Positions 8,887 through 18,829 of a stretch of DNA of 49,891 nt are shown piece by piece (the stretch's first letter is position 1; each line of letters opens with the position of its first letter). A program made the translations under genes and the position numbers. The DNA comes from Candidatus Andersenbacteria bacterium RIFCSPHIGHO2_02_FULL_46_16 (GTDB lineage Bacteria; Patescibacteriota; Andersenbacteria; UBA10190): contig MHHQ01000007.1 in the NCBI GenBank assembly GCA_001817065.1, positions 1-49,891 of the forward strand. Direction: 5' to 3'. Under the pieces are notes generated by a model. That model ran no database searches and was not told the DNA's origin. It saw only the letters and a list, made by a program, of their open reading frames with translations.

Positions 8887-9082
8887 GGATAATATATAGA
8901 TGAGAATCGAAGATTTAGCAAGTTAAAAAATATAAAGGAAAGTTAAGGACAAAAGAGGCATGCATAATTTTAGATTCTTGGTAAGGTGAGAAAGGTGTTT
9001 TAGTCAATTAGTCTGGTCTACTGTGTTTTATCTCATTTCAGGAGAGCTTCACCTTTTGCGATTTTAGCTTTAATCTTAATTT

Positions 9083-9760
9083 ATGTTTTGGCAAGTTGTA
9101 GCAATCGATCCGTCGCTAAGTGTAGGGGCAATGATTATTGCTTTAGCGGTGGCCATTATTTTTCATGAAGTGGCGCATGGCGTGGTCGCGCTATGGCTGG
9201 GAGATCCAACAGCAAAATATGCGGGCAGGCTAACTTTGAATCCGTTAAAGCATGTTGATAAATGGGGGACGATCGTTGTGCCGCTGATGCTGCTGACTTT
9301 TGCGCGCATTGCCGGCGGAGGTTTTATCTTTGGCTGGGCGAAACCAGTGCCGGTTAACTATGACAATTTAAAAAATGGCAAATATGGTCCAATGATGGTT
9401 GCTTTGGCTGGGCCGGCAACAAATTTGATCATTCTGATAATCACGGGATTATTGGCCAGAATCTCGCCACTAGGTACGTCATTGCCGTATTTATTTGGTG
9501 TCGTGGCGGTTATTAATGGTTGGTTGATGATGTTCAATTTATTACCCATACCGCCACTGGATGGATCAAAGGTTTTATACGTGTTATTAGATAAAAGGCC
9601 GGATGTTATCCAGTTTTTAGAACGCAACGGAATGTACATCCTGCTTTTCTTCATTATTTTTGGTGGAAGAATATTTCAGTTGATCTCTATACCAGCCTTG
9701 TTGTTAGTTAATGCGACGGCTGGTCCGGAAGTGCTGCAGATGGTTCTGCAGAATATGTGA
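9083..9760 (+). CDS. Site-2 protease family (M50) membrane metallopeptidase
   Basis: FHEVAHGVVALWLGD (HExxH), NLLPIPPLDGSKVL motif, hydrophobic segments. Confidence 0.92.
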   Translation: MFWQVVAIDPSLSVGAMIIALAVAIIFHEVAHGVVALWLGDPTAKYAGRLTLNPLKHVDKWGTIVVPLMLLTFARIAGGGFIFGWAKPVPVNYDNLKNGKYGPMMVALAGPATNLIILIITGLLARISPLGTSLPYLFGVVAVINGWLMMFNLLPIPPLDGSKVLYVLLDKRPDVIQFLERNGMYILLFFIIFGGRIFQLISIPALLLVNATAGPEVLQMVLQNM

Positions 9761-9790
9761 CACGAAAATCAAAATGCCTAAATCCAAATG

Positions 9791-9951
9791 ACAAAACGCG
9801 CGTTGTAACTGCTCACAGGTTAAGGGTGGATTACTAGGTTAAGCCATATTTAGAGCCAGAAAAAGAAGGTTTTCTTAAAAGTGAAAAATTATAACGTCTT
9901 ATCTTAGCCAATAGTCTTCCTCGACCAGTGAGCAGTTACCGCGCGTTTTGT
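9791..9951. repeat. 161-bp inverted-repeat-bounded (MITE-like) element
   Basis: ACAAAACGCGCG(tt)GTAACTGCTCAC (9791-9816) and GTGAGCAGTTACCGCGCGTTTTGT (9928-9951): perfect 24-bp arms apart from a 2-nt insertion. Confidence 0.7.
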
Positions 9952-9980
9952 TGACAGGTTGGCTATAGATTGTTTATATT
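9951..9980 (+). promoter_or_regulatory. Sigma70-type promoter for the str operon
   Basis: TTGACA (9951-9956) - 18 nt - TATATT (9975-9980), upstream of rpsL. Confidence 0.7.
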
Positions 9981-10009
9981 TAGGTTTGCACTAAAGAGGG
10001 GTGCGCAGA

Positions 10010-10061
10010 GCGTTGAGACTAGGAACGCAATAATCTGGTTTATGTAGTCGCCAGGTGGCGA
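10010..10061 (+). promoter_or_regulatory. rpsL leader with two small hairpins
   Basis: GCGTT...AACGC (10010-10028) and TCGCC-AGGT-GGCGA (10048-10061) in the 5' UTR. Confidence 0.4.
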
Positions 10062-10083
10062 TAATTATTTATTAACTTATATT

Positions 10084-10500
10084 GTGCCAACAGCAAACCA
10101 ACTGATTCGCAAGGGTCGAAAAAGAAAAACCAGAAAATCTAAGACACCGGCTTTAAGGAGAGGTTTTAACTTACTGAGAAATAAACCGGTATATAAGGAC
10201 TCTCCTTTTAAGAGAGGGGTATGTTTGCAAGTAAAGACAATGACACCTAGCAAGCCGAATTCAGCTTTGCGGAAGGTAGCACGGGTGCGTTTAACAAATG
10301 GTCATGAAGTGACAGCCTATATTCCGGGTGAAGGACACAATCTACAGGAGCATTCGATTGTGTTAGTCCGGGGCGGCCGGAGGAAGGATCTAGTAGGTGT
10401 GCGGTATATTATTGTGCGCGGAATGCTAGATACAGCTGGGGTGGATGCACGCAGAAATGCTCGCAGTCGGTATGGAGCCAAAAGGCCTAAGGAGGCTTAG
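10084..10500 (+). CDS. rpsL: 30S ribosomal protein uS12
   Basis: [14 protein letters not shown]...[36 protein letters not shown] start. Confidence 0.98.
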   Translation: MPTANQLIRKGRKRKTRKSKTPALRRGFNLLRNKPVYKDSPFKRGVCLQVKTMTPSKPNSALRKVARVRLTNGHEVTAYIPGEGHNLQEHSIVLVRGGRRKDLVGVRYIIVRGMLDTAGVDARRNARSRYGAKRPKEA

Positions 10501-10560
10501 CAATCTTTTAGTGACAGTTAAGCAACCCTAAAGACAGATAATAAATTTTTAAAGTAAGGT

Positions 10561-11037
10561 ATGCCACGAAAGAAAAGAATATATAAGAATAAGGAGTTTT
10601 TAAGACCGGATCCTAAGTTTGGTAATTTGATGCTATCAAGGTTTATTAACCAAATTATGCGCCGAGGCAAGAAGTCGATTGCGCAGAAAGTGGTCTATGG
10701 GGCGCTGGATATTGTATCAGAAAAAACGAAGGACGACCCGTTAATGGTATTTGACGCGGCCATCAGAAATGTAGCGCCGGTGTTAGAGGTAAAAGGCAAG
10801 AGAATCGGCGGAGCTAATTATCAGATTGCGCAAGAAGTTAGAGGAGACAGACGTGAAACATTGGCAATGCGCTGGTTAAAAGAGGCAGCCAGGACGAGAA
10901 GTGGCAAAGCGATGGCGGAAAAATTGGCAGCAGAGCTGATTGATGCATCGAAAAAAGAAGGCGGCGCCATGAAACGACGAGAAGAAGTCCATCGCATGGC
11001 GGAGGCTAACCGGGCATTCAGTCATTTTGCACGCTAG
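10561..11037 (+). CDS. rpsG: 30S ribosomal protein uS7
   Basis: MPRKKRIYKNKEFLRPDPKFGNLMLSRFINQIMRRGKKSIAQKVVYGALD... Confidence 0.98.
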   Translation: MPRKKRIYKNKEFLRPDPKFGNLMLSRFINQIMRRGKKSIAQKVVYGALDIVSEKTKDDPLMVFDAAIRNVAPVLEVKGKRIGGANYQIAQEVRGDRRETLAMRWLKEAARTRSGKAMAEKLAAELIDASKKEGGAMKRREEVHRMAEANRAFSHFAR

Positions 11038-11091
11038 CTGATACCTGATATTTAAGTTTGTAATTTAGGTTTTTTAGACACACGACTTTTT

Positions 11092-13218
11092 ATGGCAGTG
11101 GAGAAGAAACAATTTCCTCAAGTACCGATAGATAAGGTAAGAAACTTTGGTATTATTGCTCACATTGATGCTGGAAAGACGACAGTATCGGAACGCGTTT
11201 TATTTTATACCGGCTTAACACATAAGATTGGAGAAGTACATGAGGGAGCGGCGGTCATGGACTGGATGGACCAGGAACGAGAACGGGGCATTACTATTAC
11301 GTCGGCCGCTACGACTGCTTTCTGGAAAGGCTATCGATTAAATCTAATTGATACACCAGGACATGTGGATTTTACTATTGAAGTGGAACGAAGCTTGCGG
11401 GTGTTGGACGGAGCGGTAGTGGTATTTGATGGAGTGGCTGGAGTGGAACCGCAGAGTGAAACCGTGTGGCGACAAGCAGATAAATACAAAGTGCCGCGGA
11501 TGTGTTTTATTAATAAATTAGACCGGACAGGCGCTGACTTTTGGAAAGCGGTTGATTCTATCCATGAGCGGTTGACCAAAAATACCGTAGTGATGACATT
11601 GCCGATCGGAGCGGAAGAAAAGTTTGATGGACTGGTGGACTTAATTACGGAAAAAGCCTGGTATTTTATGGGTGAGCGTGGCGAGACGATAGAAACGAGA
11701 GAGGTTCCAGAAGAGATGAAAGAAGAAGTAAAAACGAGGCGAGCTGAATTGGTGGAGACAGTAGCCGGGTTGGACGACGTTTTGTCAGAAAAATTCTTGA
11801 ATGACGAGAGCATTTCGGTTGATAAATTGAATAAGGCGCTGCGCCGGGCAGTTATCGCTAATGAAATAGTACCAGTATTTTGTGGCTCGGCATTAAAGAA
11901 TAAGGGCGTACAGAGAGTGCTGGACGCGATTATTGAATTTTTACCATCACCCGGTGAGTTGCCGCCTGTAGAAGGAACATTACCGTATGACGAGGAGACG
12001 AAAGTAGAAAGAAAACTGATTGATAGCGAGCCTTTTACTGCTTTAGCCTTTAAAGTGGCGACTGATCCATTTGTCGGACAGATTACCTTCTTTCGGGTTT
12101 ATGCAGGAAAACTTAAATCAGGATCATACGTACTAAATGCTTCGAATGGTAAAAAGGAACGGATTAGCCGGATATTAAGGATGCATGCCAATGACCGTGA
12201 GGAAGTGGAGGAAATTACTGCGGGTGGAATCGGAGCATTGGTTGGTTTGAAGTACACCACTACCGGCGATACACTGTGCGATCCAGATGAGCCGATTGTA
12301 CTGGAAAGAATTGTCGGCGCGGAGCCAGTTATTTCGATAGCGGTAGAACCGAAGACCAAGGCTGACCAGGAGAAGATGGGTATGGCTTTGAAGTCGCTGC
12401 AGGATGAAGATCCAACTTTCCGAGTGAAGACAGACCCTGAAACATTGCAAACAATTATGCAGGGTATGGGTGAGCTGCATTTGGAAGTGTTAACGGAAAG
12501 GATGAAGCGCGAGTTTGGTGTGGAGGTTAATGTTGGCCGACCACAGGTCGCTTATAAAGAAACTATCCGAAAGACGGTGGAGACAGAAGGCAGATACATC
12601 AAGCAGAGTGGTGGACGAGGTCAATATGGTCACGTCTGGTTGCGTTTGGAACCGCTGGAACGCGGTGCTGGTATAGAGTTTGAGGATGAAGTAAAAGGCG
12701 GCGTGATCCCGCGGGAATATGTACCGGCCATTAAGAAAGGTGTGGAAGAAATGGTGCTAAATGGCGTGCTGGCTGGTTACCCGGTGGTAGATGTCAGGGC
12801 AGTGGCGTATGACGGCAGTTACCATGATGTGGATAGTTCAGAAATCGCTTTTAAGATCGCGTCAGCCATGGCTTTTCGCGAAGGTTTCAAGAAAGCTGAT
12901 CCAGTTTTACTGGAACCGATCATGAAGGTTGAGGTTACGACACCAGAGTCATACATGGGTGACGTGGTGGGTGATATGAATGCCAGACGTGGACAGGTGG
13001 ATGGAATTGAGAATCGCGGCACTACTAAAATCATCGACGCCAAAGTACCGTTAGCGGATATGTTTGGTTATGCCACAAGCCTGCGATCAATGACACAAGG
13101 AAGAGCGGCTTATGTCATGGAATTTAATCACTACGAGGAAGTGCCACGAAATTTACAGAACGAAATAGTCGGTACAGCGCTGGAAGGTAAAGGCAGTGTT
13201 AAGAAAGTCGCGGACTGA
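11092..13218 (+). CDS. fusA: Elongation factor G
   Basis: [38 protein letters not shown], full length 708 aa. Confidence 0.99.
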   Translation: MAVEKKQFPQVPIDKVRNFGIIAHIDAGKTTVSERVLFYTGLTHKIGEVHEGAAVMDWMDQERERGITITSAATTAFWKGYRLNLIDTPGHVDFTIEVERSLRVLDGAVVVFDGVAGVEPQSETVWRQADKYKVPRMCFINKLDRTGADFWKAVDSIHERLTKNTVVMTLPIGAEEKFDGLVDLITEKAWYFMGERGETIETREVPEEMKEEVKTRRAELVETVAGLDDVLSEKFLNDESISVDKLNKALRRAVIANEIVPVFCGSALKNKGVQRVLDAIIEFLPSPGELPPVEGTLPYDEETKVERKLIDSEPFTALAFKVATDPFVGQITFFRVYAGKLKSGSYVLNASNGKKERISRILRMHANDREEVEEITAGGIGALVGLKYTTTGDTLCDPDEPIVLERIVGAEPVISIAVEPKTKADQEKMGMALKSLQDEDPTFRVKTDPETLQTIMQGMGELHLEVLTERMKREFGVEVNVGRPQVAYKETIRKTVETEGRYIKQSGGRGQYGHVWLRLEPLERGAGIEFEDEVKGGVIPREYVPAIKKGVEEMVLNGVLAGYPVVDVRAVAYDGSYHDVDSSEIAFKIASAMAFREGFKKADPVLLEPIMKVEVTTPESYMGDVVGDMNARRGQVDGIENRGTTKIIDAKVPLADMFGYATSLRSMTQGRAAYVMEFNHYEEVPRNLQNEIVGTALEGKGSVKKVAD

Positions 13219-13365
13219 CCAATTTCAGAAAGACAATTAATCTTGGTTGTTGTTGATTGGACGGTTCAGTCCAGTATGACTTCTGGTGTGGGTAAATTTG
13301 GGGTGAGTGGGAGATTGATTAAGTAGGTATTGAAGGAACTAGGTCCTTTGGGGTAAGGTGGGGAG

Positions 13366-13731
13366 ATGGTTAATGATAGTAAAATCGAGGCGGCACTTGA
13401 GGTATTGAAGCAACTGGGTGGATATTTCGTTTGGTCAGACGAGGGAGAAGATTTTGTGCTGATCAGAAAACAAGACTTTGATGGAATTACGCGAGGTCCC
13501 ACGGAAGTGCAGTTAGAACTGGATACGATAGAAGAAACAGAACCGCGTTCTAGAAATGAGTCGGCTTATATAGATAAAATAAACCAACAATTGGCGGAGC
13601 AGTATGAGACAGATGAGGCCGCTTTACTAGATTTTGATGATATTGATGAAGAAGCTGTGGATCAGGGGATAAGGAAAAAAGTTAGGTTTGAACCTATTAG
13701 AGGAGATCTATCTCCCGAGTTGCAGGAATAG
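13366..13731 (+). CDS. Small hypothetical protein between fusA and tuf
   Basis: 121-aa acidic ORF on coding strand (MVNDSKIEAALEVLKQLGGYFVWSDEGEDFVLIRKQDFDG...), well-composed protein sequence. Confidence 0.6.
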   Translation: MVNDSKIEAALEVLKQLGGYFVWSDEGEDFVLIRKQDFDGITRGPTEVQLELDTIEETEPRSRNESAYIDKINQQLAEQYETDEAALLDFDDIDEEAVDQGIRKKVRFEPIRGDLSPELQE

Positions 13732-13864
13732 TTTAATGGTGGGAGGAATGGTGATTGGAAGGACGGAAAAAATTTTACAGGCTGGTTAAACCTAATCTAA
13801 AATTGAAAGGAAGAGAACAAAGGGAAGGAAAGATAGGGGAACAGATAGGGGAATCATTTATAGG

Positions 13865-14055
13865 TGTCACATCACGAAAAGTCACCAGACAAGAAACGGG
13901 TCCAGCTTTCGCTATGGCTGCGGCTGGCAGGTCTGTCGGCGCTGCTCCCCCACCCGACGGCATCGCCCTTCGACAAGCTCAGGGCTGCTGGCGCTCGGTG
14001 GGGGACCCCCGCGCCGCCACCCGCTTATTCTGCAGTGACATTTCATGATGTGATG
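13865..14055. repeat. MITE-like element with imperfect 21-bp terminal inverted repeats and GC-rich core
   Basis: TGTCACATCACGAAAAGTCAC (13865-13885) vs GTGACATTTCATGATGTGATG (14035-14055), 17/21 complementary; internal stem TCCCCCACC/GGTGGGGGA and CCCTTCGACAAGCTCAGGG repeat. Confidence 0.5.
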
Positions 14056-14080
14056 TCTATAGTTGCAAATTATCTTTACT

Positions 14081-14136
14081 TTTAGTAGAGTGTGTGCTAC
14101 TAAAGAGGAAGCCCACATGGGCCAGCTTATTTTTTG
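14081..14136 (+). promoter_or_regulatory. tuf leader: two consecutive hairpins, second followed by T-rich run (attenuator-like)
   Basis: TTTAGTAG-agtgtgtg-CTACTAAA (14081-14104); GCCC-acat-GGGC (14111-14122) then cagcTTATTTTTT. Confidence 0.4.
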
Positions 14137-14159
14137 TAATTAATTAAATTGTAATAACT

Positions 14160-15353
14160 ATGGCAGAGAAGTTTGAAAGAACAAAACCGCACGTGAACGT
14201 GGGTACAATTGGTCACGTCGATCATGGCAAGACCACATTGACGGCAGCAATTCTAAAAGTGATGTCGATGAAAGGTGGAGCAGAAAAGGTACTAAGCGTA
14301 GATGAAATTGATAATGCGCCTGAAGAAAGAGAACGTGGTATTACAATATCGACGACGCACTGCGAGTATCAGTCGGAGAAGCGGCACTATGCTCATGTTG
14401 ATTGTCCAGGACACGCTGATTACATCAAGAACATGATTACCGGTGCTGCTCAGATGGACGGGGCAATTTTAGTAGTATCAGCGGCTGATGGACCAATGCC
14501 ACAAACAAGAGAGCACGTCCTGTTAGCTAGGCAGATCGGAGTGCCACAATTAGTGGTTTTCCTAAATAAAGTAGATCAGGTTGATGATCTGGAGCTGGTT
14601 GATTTGGTGGAAGAGGAAGTCAAAGAAATTTTGGGCAAGTACGAATATGATCCAGAGAAAACTCCAATTATTCGCGGATCGGCATTGAAAGCGCTGGATA
14701 CTAAGAGCGCTGAAGACGACGACGCCAAACCAATCCTTGATCTAATCGAAGCATTAGACACGGCTATACCTGAGCCGAAGAGAGAAGTGGACAAGCCATT
14801 GTTAATGCCGATTGAGGACGTATTCAGCATTGAAGGCCGCGGTACCGTGGTAACCGGCAGAATTGAGCGAGGCAAGGTCAAACTGAACGATGAAGTAGAG
14901 ATTGTCGGTATTCGAGACACCCAAAAAACAGTCATAACCGGAATTGAGATGTTTAATAAGCAACTTGATGAAGGACGAGCTGGTGATAACGCTGGTGTAC
15001 TGCTGCGTGGTTTAAAGAAGGAAGACGTTGAACGCGGACAGGTGGTAGCTGCACCAGGCAGTATTACCCCCCATAAAAAGTTTGAGTGTAATGTCTATGT
15101 GCTGACGAAAGATGAAGGCGGGCGACACACACCATTCTTTAAGGGATACAAGCCGCAGTTTTATATTCGAACGACTGATGTGACAGGAGACGTTGAGTTA
15201 CCAGAAGGCGCGGAAATGGTTATGCCTGGGGACACAGTGAATTTAAAAGTAGCGTTAGGAGCAGCGGTGGCTATGGAAGAAGGCATGCGGTTTGCTATCC
15301 GAGAAGGCGGCAAGACAGTCGGCGCTGGAGTCGTGACCAAGATCATTGAGTAA
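14160..15353 (+). CDS. tuf: Elongation factor Tu
   Basis: [23 protein letters not shown], full-length 397 aa. Confidence 0.99.
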   Translation: MAEKFERTKPHVNVGTIGHVDHGKTTLTAAILKVMSMKGGAEKVLSVDEIDNAPEERERGITISTTHCEYQSEKRHYAHVDCPGHADYIKNMITGAAQMDGAILVVSAADGPMPQTREHVLLARQIGVPQLVVFLNKVDQVDDLELVDLVEEEVKEILGKYEYDPEKTPIIRGSALKALDTKSAEDDDAKPILDLIEALDTAIPEPKREVDKPLLMPIEDVFSIEGRGTVVTGRIERGKVKLNDEVEIVGIRDTQKTVITGIEMFNKQLDEGRAGDNAGVLLRGLKKEDVERGQVVAAPGSITPHKKFECNVYVLTKDEGGRHTPFFKGYKPQFYIRTTDVTGDVELPEGAEMVMPGDTVNLKVALGAAVAMEEGMRFAIREGGKTVGAGVVTKIIE

Positions 15354-15388
15354 ACAGGTGTTTAATAATTGAATAGACATAATCAGTT

Positions 15389-15769
15389 ATGGCTAGAAAA
15401 AAGGCAGTGGAGAAAAAAGCGAGCAGCAAAACTGAGACACCAGTAGAGGTGGAAGAAACAGCTAGCCCGCGAATTAGGATCAAGCTGAAGGCCTATGACC
15501 ATAAACTGATTGATCAATCAGCTCAGCAGATTGTGGAAGCGGTGGAGCGGGACGGGGCGAAAATTGCCGGGCCGGTGCCGCTGCCAGTCAGCAAAAAGAA
15601 GTACACAGTTAATCGTTCGACGTTTGTGCATAAAAAAGCACGTGATCAGTACGAGATCCGTATTCACAAAAGATTAATTGATATTGTCCAAGCAACGCCG
15701 CGCACAGTCGATACATTAATGAATTTGAATTTGCCGGCTGGGGTGGATGTGTCGATGAAGACAGGATAG
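15389..15769 (+). CDS. rpsJ: 30S ribosomal protein uS10 with N-terminal extension
   Basis: [39 protein letters not shown]... core. Confidence 0.97.
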   Translation: MARKKAVEKKASSKTETPVEVEETASPRIRIKLKAYDHKLIDQSAQQIVEAVERDGAKIAGPVPLPVSKKKYTVNRSTFVHKKARDQYEIRIHKRLIDIVQATPRTVDTLMNLNLPAGVDVSMKTG

Positions 15770-15819
15770 GGACGAAACCTAACAAAGCACAGATTTAATA
15801 AAATATGACTGAAGCAGAG

Positions 15820-15843
15820 AACCGCGCGGAGGGCGCGGTTTTT
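15820..15843 (+). terminator. Rho-independent terminator after rpsJ
   Basis: AACCGCGC-ggagg-GCGCGGTT + TTT. Confidence 0.8.
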
Positions 15844-15845
15844 GG

Positions 15846-16082
15846 ATATACATAAAATCCAAATTACAAAAACCAAATGTCAAATCAATGACAAATGCCA
15901 AATATCAAAATCCAAATACATAAATGCGAAATCCTAAACAAATCCTAAATCCTAAATCAATAATTTCAAACCAATGAGAAAGTCGCGCGGAGGCGCGATT
16001 TTTTGGTGTAAGAAAAAAACCGGGAAACCCCAATGACCAATTTCTAATGACCAAGGAAATCCCAAATCCAAATGACCAAACT
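15846..16082. repeat. Dispersed AAATCCAAATGACAAA-type intergenic repeat cluster
   Basis: Repeated aaatccaaat/caaatgtcaaatcaatgacaaatgcc/atcctaaatcctaaatc text, same orientation as other copies in the window. Confidence 0.7.
15983..16004 (+). terminator. Second terminator-like hairpin of the same design
   Basis: TCGCGC-ggag-GCGCGA followed by TTTTTT. Confidence 0.65.
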
Positions 16083-16198
16083 GCGTCAACGATTTGGTCG
16101 ACAAGAGAAATGACGGCAAGTGAATAATATAAAGACAATGAACGTAAATAAATCGCACGGTGTCGTGCGAAGTTGTTGGTTGTATGGCTAGGTTGTGA

Positions 16199-16687
16199 TT
16201 ACTTAGAAATTACTAGACCTATAAGGTACATTACCGCCAAGATGATTATGGCATAGAAGCATAGGTCAATAAAATAAACTGGGCGTGGGGTTCTGCCGCG
16301 ATGAATAGGTTGAACAGCAGGCATAGAGTATTCACGATAGCGAAAGCTCCCGTTGCCGGAATCGTCTATATCATGATGACGTGATGATACCTCGTTGGTT
16401 CGCAGGTCAATTACGCTGTATGTAAGAATATGCCCTCTTCCATGGCAACAACAGCAATAGTCCTTGTCTGGTTTCTGCCAAGAACCATCCCTATCTAAAG
16501 TCCACTGAGCCTTGCCGTCACCTTTACAACTGGAACAGGTTGCATTGCGCAGGATACTTCCGACTTTGTAGAAATTTGTGTTACCGCAGTTCGCACATTG
16601 ACCGGCACTCAAAGCAACTATATGACCGCAGATGGGGCAGTGGGGCTTGGCGGAGGAGGATGTGTTGTAACTAGTATTGCTGGACAT
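16199..16687 (-). CDS. Zinc-ribbon plus DnaJ-type CxxCxGxG zinc-finger protein with C-terminal TM helix
   Basis: CPICGH...CANCG, CSSCKGDG...CCCCHGRG, C-terminal YFIDLCFYAIIILAVMYLIGLVI; start at 16687 preceded by AGGAG. Confidence 0.75.
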   Translation of the reverse strand: MSSNTSYNTSSSAKPHCPICGHIVALSAGQCANCGNTNFYKVGSILRNATCSSCKGDGKAQWTLDRDGSWQKPDKDYCCCCHGRGHILTYSVIDLRTNEVSSRHHDIDDSGNGSFRYREYSMPAVQPIHRGRTPRPVYFIDLCFYAIIILAVMYLIGLVISK

Positions 16688-16737
16688 GATTAAGCTCCTG
16701 ATTCTTTCAATTATGAGGGAACAAAACAATACAAAGA

Positions 16738-16767
16738 GCATTATTCTCTATTTGGACTATTTGTCAA
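16738..16767 (-). promoter_or_regulatory. Sigma70-like promoter for the zinc-ribbon gene
   Basis: Minus strand TTGACA (complement 16762-16767), 17-18 nt spacer, ATAATG/TAATGC. Confidence 0.55.
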
Positions 16768-17051
16768 CATTTAAGGCGAGTCTGCCTGATTTTATGTTTC
16801 AAAATCCTGTTTGTGGGCATTGGCTGAGGATCTGGCAGGATAATAGCGTGGATTGTTTTGACATAATCCAATCTTTTTTCTATATTGTGTTATACCTGCT
16901 AAAAAGTGGCAGGGAGTTAATTCGATTAAACCTTTGATGTATACAAAGGATTTTTATTGCTTAAAACGTAGTTTGTTGCGCAACAGACAAAGTTTGAACA
17001 TGTTATCTGGGTCAGCAAAGGCCTGGGGAAGCGTTGGAGACAATTTTTTTT

Positions 17052-17651
17052 ATGAAAGCTATAATCGGACGAAAAATTGGTATGTCACAGACGTTCTCGG
17101 AAACCGGAGAGCGGATTGGTGTTACACTGATTTTTTGCCAAGATAACCGAGTAACACTGGTACGCAATAGTAAGCGTGACGGGTATGCAGCTGTTCAACT
17201 GGCTCTAACGAAGAAAATAGAGAAAGGTGAACAGAAGCCTACTGAAAGAAAGGTAGACAATCGAAACATCGCGATGGCACGCGAATTTGCCGTGGTCGTT
17301 GACGAAAACGTTAAATTTGACGTGAACCAATTTACGCCAGGCGACGTGGTGGAAGTGGTCGGTGTGTCAAAAGGAAAAGGCTTTCAAGGAGTAGTTAAAC
17401 GCCATGGATTTGCTGGCGGACCGGCTAGCCATGGTCATCGTCATGTACTTCGAGCAGCCGGATCAATCGGTTGTCGGTTCCCGCAGCACGTCAGAAAAGG
17501 TCAGCGGATGGCAGGGCGAATGGGCGGGGACAGGGTGACTGTTAAGAACTTGAAGGTAGTGTGGGTGGATAAAGACCAGAATTTACTAGCCTTAAGCGGG
17601 GCTGTGCCTGGAACGAGAGGTAGTATTGTTGAGATTAGATCAGTTGAATAA
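17052..17651 (+). CDS. rplC: 50S ribosomal protein uL3
   Basis: MKAIIGRKIGMSQTFSETGERIGVTLI...KGKGFQGVVKRHGFAGGPASHGH. Confidence 0.98.
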   Translation: MKAIIGRKIGMSQTFSETGERIGVTLIFCQDNRVTLVRNSKRDGYAAVQLALTKKIEKGEQKPTERKVDNRNIAMAREFAVVVDENVKFDVNQFTPGDVVEVVGVSKGKGFQGVVKRHGFAGGPASHGHRHVLRAAGSIGCRFPQHVRKGQRMAGRMGGDRVTVKNLKVVWVDKDQNLLALSGAVPGTRGSIVEIRSVE

Positions 17652-17666
17652 GGCTAGAACACGTTT

Positions 17667-18395
17667 ATGAACAAGAAAGCTACAACCAAGAAGATTAATA
17701 AAGAGACCAAAACTGACCTGGTTAAGGTTGTGGTTCAGAATTTAGCCGGGAAAAAGATGGGAGAAATGGAAGTTAGTGGTTTAGATGAGGCTAAGGTATC
17801 AAGTAAGCTCTTAGCACAAATAATCGACAGTAACCGTAACCGACAGCGTATTCGACGGGCACACACCAAGGGACGTGGTGAAGTGCGCGGCGGTGGAAAG
17901 AAGCCTTGGAAACAAAAAGGAACAGGCCGAGCGCGTCATTCATCCACCCGGTCACCGATATGGGTGGGAGGCGGAATTACATTTGGACCAAAAGCGATTA
18001 AGCGAGCTAAGTTATTTACTCCGAAGGAGATGAAACAAGGGGCTTTGGCTGATGTGCTAGCGCGACATATCAAGGCGGGAAATTTAGCGGTGGTGCAAAC
18101 AGACAAAGACATACCACTAAAGACGAGAGTACTGGCGGAGCAAATTGGACATACAGAGCGAATATTGATTGTGACATCCAGCAAGGACGGGTCGTTGCAG
18201 CGGTCAGCGCGGAACTTGCAATATGTGGAAGTCGAACAAGCAACCCAAGTTATGTTAAAAAGTTTAATGCAAGCTAGACGGGTGTGGGTGTTAATTGAAG
18301 CAATGGATGAATTAGAGAGAAGGATCGGCGGTCGGATAAAATTATCGGTCAAGAGTCGATCCACGTCCGTAGACAAGAGAAAGGAAAGTAAATAA
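17667..18395 (+). CDS. rplD: 50S ribosomal protein uL4
   Basis: RQRIRRAHTKGRGEVRGGGKKPWKQKGTGRARHSSTRSPIWVGGG. Confidence 0.97.
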   Translation: MNKKATTKKINKETKTDLVKVVVQNLAGKKMGEMEVSGLDEAKVSSKLLAQIIDSNRNRQRIRRAHTKGRGEVRGGGKKPWKQKGTGRARHSSTRSPIWVGGGITFGPKAIKRAKLFTPKEMKQGALADVLARHIKAGNLAVVQTDKDIPLKTRVLAEQIGHTERILIVTSSKDGSLQRSARNLQYVEVEQATQVMLKSLMQARRVWVLIEAMDELERRIGGRIKLSVKSRSTSVDKRKESK

Positions 18396-18396
18396 T

Positions 18397-18813
18397 ATGT
18401 CGATACTCAGATTTGCAAAAGAATATCTGGAAGGCAAAGGGAAGGCCAAGGAGCCAGTGGCGGGCACAAAAAAGTCACCAATGAAAAAAATAGAAAAGGT
18501 TACCGCGACCAAACGGAGTAAAAAAGTTGTGAAAAGAAGCGATATAAATATCAGCCTGGTGCCAATTGTGACGGAAAAGGGTGTAATGCAGCAGGAGAAC
18601 GGTTTTGTCGTATTTCGAGCGGAGCAGTTTATTACCAAGGGTCAGGTGAAAGAGGCCGTGTTAGCGCGATACAATACGACCGTGCTGGCGGTTAAGTCCA
18701 TGACCATGATGCCAAAAGCCAGACGGCGGGGTGCCACAGTGGGAAAAACGACTGGCTGGAAAAAATTCTATGTTAAGGTAGGAGATATTCATAAGATAGT
18801 AACTGGACCATAA
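18397..18813 (+). CDS. rplW: 50S ribosomal protein uL23 with Lys-rich N-terminal extension
   Basis: LVPIVTEKGVMQQENGFVVFRAEQFITKGQVKEAV core. Confidence 0.95.
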   Translation: MSILRFAKEYLEGKGKAKEPVAGTKKSPMKKIEKVTATKRSKKVVKRSDINISLVPIVTEKGVMQQENGFVVFRAEQFITKGQVKEAVLARYNTTVLAVKSMTMMPKARRRGATVGKTTGWKKFYVKVGDIHKIVTGP

Positions 18814-18829
18814 GTCAGGAAGGAAACAT

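Noticed and set aside
13755-14048. 97-aa ORF MEGRKKFYRLVKPNL...ALRQAQGCWRSVGDPRAA
   Set aside because: Runs through the MITE-like element and CTTCGACAAGCTCAGG repeat; translation is repeat-derived, not a credible gene.
15905-16158. Minus-strand ORFs such as LGFRICLGFRIYVFGF
   Set aside because: Translation of the low-complexity AAATCCAAAT repeat; spurious.
16153-16170. Third hairpin TCGCACG-gtgt-CGTGCGA as a terminator
   Set aside because: No T-run on either strand adjacent to it; kept only as context for the tandem hairpins.
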